From assembly GCF_015832195.1 (NCBI RefSeq), contig NC_052016.1, positions 25,317,129-25,381,128 on the forward strand: DNA of 64,000 bases, in the 5' to 3' direction. Below, in pieces: positions 61,034-64,000 of this stretch; the stretch's first letter is position 1; the number at the start of each line of letters is the position of its first letter. The translations under genes and the position numbers were made by a program. Source of the stretch: Motacilla alba alba (lineage: Eukaryota > Chordata > Aves > Passeriformes > Motacillidae). The notes under the pieces were generated by a model. The model saw only the letters and a list, made by a program, of their open reading frames with translations. It was not told the DNA's origin and ran no database searches.

Positions 61034-62369
61034 GCAACCCCAACCAAAACCAAGAATAAAAAGTATTCCTCAGTAAAATGTTTTGACAGTAAGGCAGAAA
61101 CACATAAAGAAAGGAAAATCTCCTGCAGAACAGTTGTGATTATGCAAAGAGTGGCCTCTTATTAGAATATTAATCTTCGTAGGGGCAAGTAATTCCCTTT
61201 TTGGAATAACTTTGCCTTTCCCACAAATTTATAGTTCCTTGGAGAGAAGGAAAAGGTATTGACAGGGCACATTTCAATAGCACAGCAATTTCTTGCTCTA
61301 TGTATTAATCTTTCCACGAATGAAGCAAGTGTAGAATGGTTGAAGAGGGAAGACTTTGCATGGGTAGGGTGTTGTCTAGAAGCTGATACTGCAATGGGTT
61401 TGTTACTGGCGTGAGAAGCATCTGTGTAATTAGAGACCTAATAGCAAACTTGTTGTCAATGATGGGTAACTTCAGCTGGCTTAAAACCACAGTAAGTATA
61501 GGTGTCTGAGTGAGGAAAGCAACTATTATTTTTATAGTCAAGTTTATAATTAGACAAAGGGTAAACATGTAAATGAAAAGTGGAGATTGGTACACTTCAC
61601 TGTGTGTCTTCACACAAGTCAGTCCTACAGAAGAGAGAAATTATGGGAACATTGCATGATTTTAATGCAGAGTCACACTCATCTTTTGTTTATTCGTTGT
61701 ATGCTTGGCATGGAACATGCTGCTTTGAAGAGGGAAGTGCCTGACAGACATTCCACTGTACAAACACCTATGCTTTCCTATTGTTCTGAGACCTCAGCAC
61801 AGAGCCCTTATTCACATGGTAGTTTCTTTCCATTAGAAGGGAAACTCATCTAGCCAGGCTTCATCACCCCCTGCATCTTCTGGGGGATTCTCAGAAGAAA
61901 ATACATAGCAACTTTTCCACTCCACATTATTATTTTTTCACTCTCTTCCTAATGTACTTCAGGGAACAAGCTATCAATTCCCTACTGTTTCTGTGAAAAG
62001 GCATGAAGCTGTTAACTGATTCCCATAGTTATAATAAGGAATAAAAGTATTTTATGCCTACAAACATGCCCCTATGTTATGAAAAGTATGGATTGTCAAG
62101 GATGGAAGAAGATCTGTATGAGAAGGGTGAAAACCCAGAAGCATGCAGGGATTTTCAGGTATAAAAGGGAAAACTACACTATATAGTCGATGGAAGGAAA
62201 TTGTTACCTGTGAAGAGGGAGGTGAAGGCATAAGCTGCCTTGGAGGCAGATGACACAAGGACAGTTGGCCTCATGAGCAAACAAGAAAACCAAAAGAAAC
62301 TTCACAACAATCTCATCCAAAACTTAGTGGACAAATGTGTAAACCCATTTGTTAATTTATTGTATGTAT
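61034..62369. other. DNA without recognised genes
   Basis: Nothing recognised on either strand. Confidence 0.5.
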
Positions 62370-62371
62370 TT

Positions 62372-62421
<50 letters not shown>

Positions 62422-62434
62422 CGTGTGTGCGCGC
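62370..62434. repeat. (TA)n/(GT)n compound microsatellite
   Basis: About 7 TA units are followed by about 16 GT units and interrupted GTGCGT/GCGC units, ending at GCGCGC. Confidence 0.96.
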
Positions 62435-64000
62435 TTTATCCTGACAGAATTTTCAGATGTCAAGCTAGTGTATGGCACCAGGAACCAATGGTGTATTGGA
62501 AATGGCCAACATGCAGAACACGCACATCCTGAACACTACCTAAAAAAAAATTATCTAAAAGAGCAGCTGCCCAATACTTCTATAGCCAGCAGAGACTAGT
62601 TTGTCTCCTTTGATTCTTCTAGGGAGCCTTGTTTGATCATATTTCCAGATATGCCAGGTGCCTAAATTGAGACTGAAGGTTTCTACATTAGGAAAAACTG
62701 CAGCTACAACAAATAGAAAGATGTTAATGTCACTAATGCTTTTCCACTCTTTTTGGAAAAAGTCAGTTTTTATAAGTAATAATAATAATAATGGGAAAAG
62801 CTTATCTCCAGTCCTCAAGGAATGGAGTTAGAATTTTTATGCAGATTTTTCATCTTCACATGACTTATGAAGTGGTGGAAAATTATGCACTGTCTCACTG
62901 CATTATCATAAAGCACATTTATAACGGTTTAGTTTGAATGACGAATTTGACATTTCTTGACATCTTTGACATCTCTGTTATTAAGATTTAAAAAACTGCA
63001 AAACCTAAACCAAAATCAAAAAAAGAGATAAAATAAATGATGTGAAGCAAGCAAAACAGTGCAATTAGATGTACTGTTTAAGGAGACAGTATATTCATTG
63101 AAGCAATGAAATTATGTTGCTTGAAGAGAATATAAATATTTTCCCATTAACCTGCCATTTCTTTAGCTGTTATTAACATTCAGAAGGATTTAGGCAAAGA
63201 AGCATGGGAGCTGTTTTGAGATCTTCAGTGTCATGGAGGAGTCTTCAGAGCTGTACACCAGTAGGGGATGCCAAAAGAAAATATAAAAGACAAGCTCATC
63301 TTGTCCCATGAGCATATACCTCAAGGTATTTCAGAGCTTGGTCTTTGAATTCTAAAGTCAGAAGGCTGAAAAAAAAAGTATTAGTAGGAAAAAAAATCAC
63401 AGAATAATCCCTACAATGTAGTGATTACTAATCAAGATACAGTAAAACTTTGTAATGGAAGAAGCAGACTACTTTATTGGTATGCAAGTAGTGCTCTGAA
63501 AAATTTGAAGATAATAGGACTGTTCCACATAATAAATAGTGGGGTTGTAAAGAATCAGTCAATATGTATCACCACAGGAAAAATATCCTTTTATTTTTTT
63601 CTTTAAAGAAGTATCGAGGTTTGTATTTATGAGTTTAAGCCATCACAAGTATATATTAATTCATTGACATTTATCTCTGAGTTTGGCAATTAGTTTATAG
63701 GTTCCCCTATGATTTATGATTTATTATTTATAGCATATCACTTCTAATACATTTTTCTGATTTAAGTTCTATTTATACACCGTGTGGTAATTAAAACAAT
63801 GACTTTTATTAAATGACGTATTAGGTTGAAATGTCATTTTGCTTTATGAATTCATATTGACTTATTTGTTGTTTTTAACATACTTTTTTTTTGCAGCATT
63901 AGCATTCTGTGATGCAGTGGCATTAAAGTAACAGAGGTAGGCAGGCATTCAACCAAGGACTTCAGTCGTATGATGCTCAAAATTGTGAAATGTAACCGCT
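62435..64000. other. AT-rich DNA, no gene seen
   Basis: A short AAT run lies at 62,776-62,792. Otherwise nothing is recognised. Confidence 0.5.

Noticed and set aside
1..64000. CRISPR arrays, bacterial operons, tRNA or rRNA genes
   Set aside because: The window is vertebrate nuclear DNA. Direct repeats are microsatellites or transposon copies, and no RNA gene signature was found.

Overview
The window is nuclear DNA from a bird. The evidence is many CR1 LINE fragments, several avian-type LTR elements, and vertebrate genes with introns. The density of LTR elements would suit a songbird, but the species is not fixed. Two protein-coding host genes can be recognised from exon sequence: MAP3K7CL (minus strand, partial) and CCT8 (plus strand, complete). 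They lie head to head, as their human orthologues do on chromosome 21.

Layout. (1) 1-12.7 kb: two exons of MAP3K7CL on the minus strand, at 12,605-12,713 and 4,769-4,827. The rest of the gene lies beyond the left edge. (2) 12.7-38.1 kb: gene-poor DNA with CR1 fragments, a 54-bp (CTCAT) microsatellite inside one CR1, a 939-bp polypyrimidine block built from 4-, 9- and 13-bp units (20.8-21.7 kb), a solo LTR nested in a CR1 with a 6-bp target duplication (22.68-23.38 kb), a second solo LTR with a 5-bp duplication (26.16-26.50 kb), and a decayed minus-strand endogenous retrovirus with gag-, RNase H- and env-like remains (about 28.4-34.0 kb). (3) 38.15-49.2 kb: a CpG-island promoter and the whole CCT8 gene, 15 coding exons giving the chaperonin CCT/TRiC theta subunit of 548 residues. 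It has two homologous alternative terminal coding exons in tandem and a GC-AG intron 4. (4) 49.2-51.1 kb: an LTR-like fragment and a CR1. (5) 51.1-51.9 kb: a second promoter-like CpG island whose gene I cannot name. It runs straight into (6) a 5'-truncated provirus (about 52.0-57.0 kb) with a betaretrovirus-like gag, almost no pol, an avian alpharetrovirus-like env and an intact-looking 3' LTR. (7) 57.3-59.9 kb: a large diverged inverted repeat of unknown origin. (8) 60.0-61.0 kb: two minus-strand LTRs. (9) 61-64 kb: AT-rich DNA with a TA/GT microsatellite.

CCT8 is a housekeeping subunit of the cytosolic chaperonin that folds actin and tubulin. MAP3K7CL encodes a short protein related to the C-terminal part of the kinase TAK1. 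I see no functional link between them beyond conserved adjacency. The most unusual host-gene feature is the duplicated CCT8 terminal exon. The least explained sequences are the CpG island fused to a gag remnant and the inverted repeat beside it. No tRNA, rRNA or other RNA gene was recognised.
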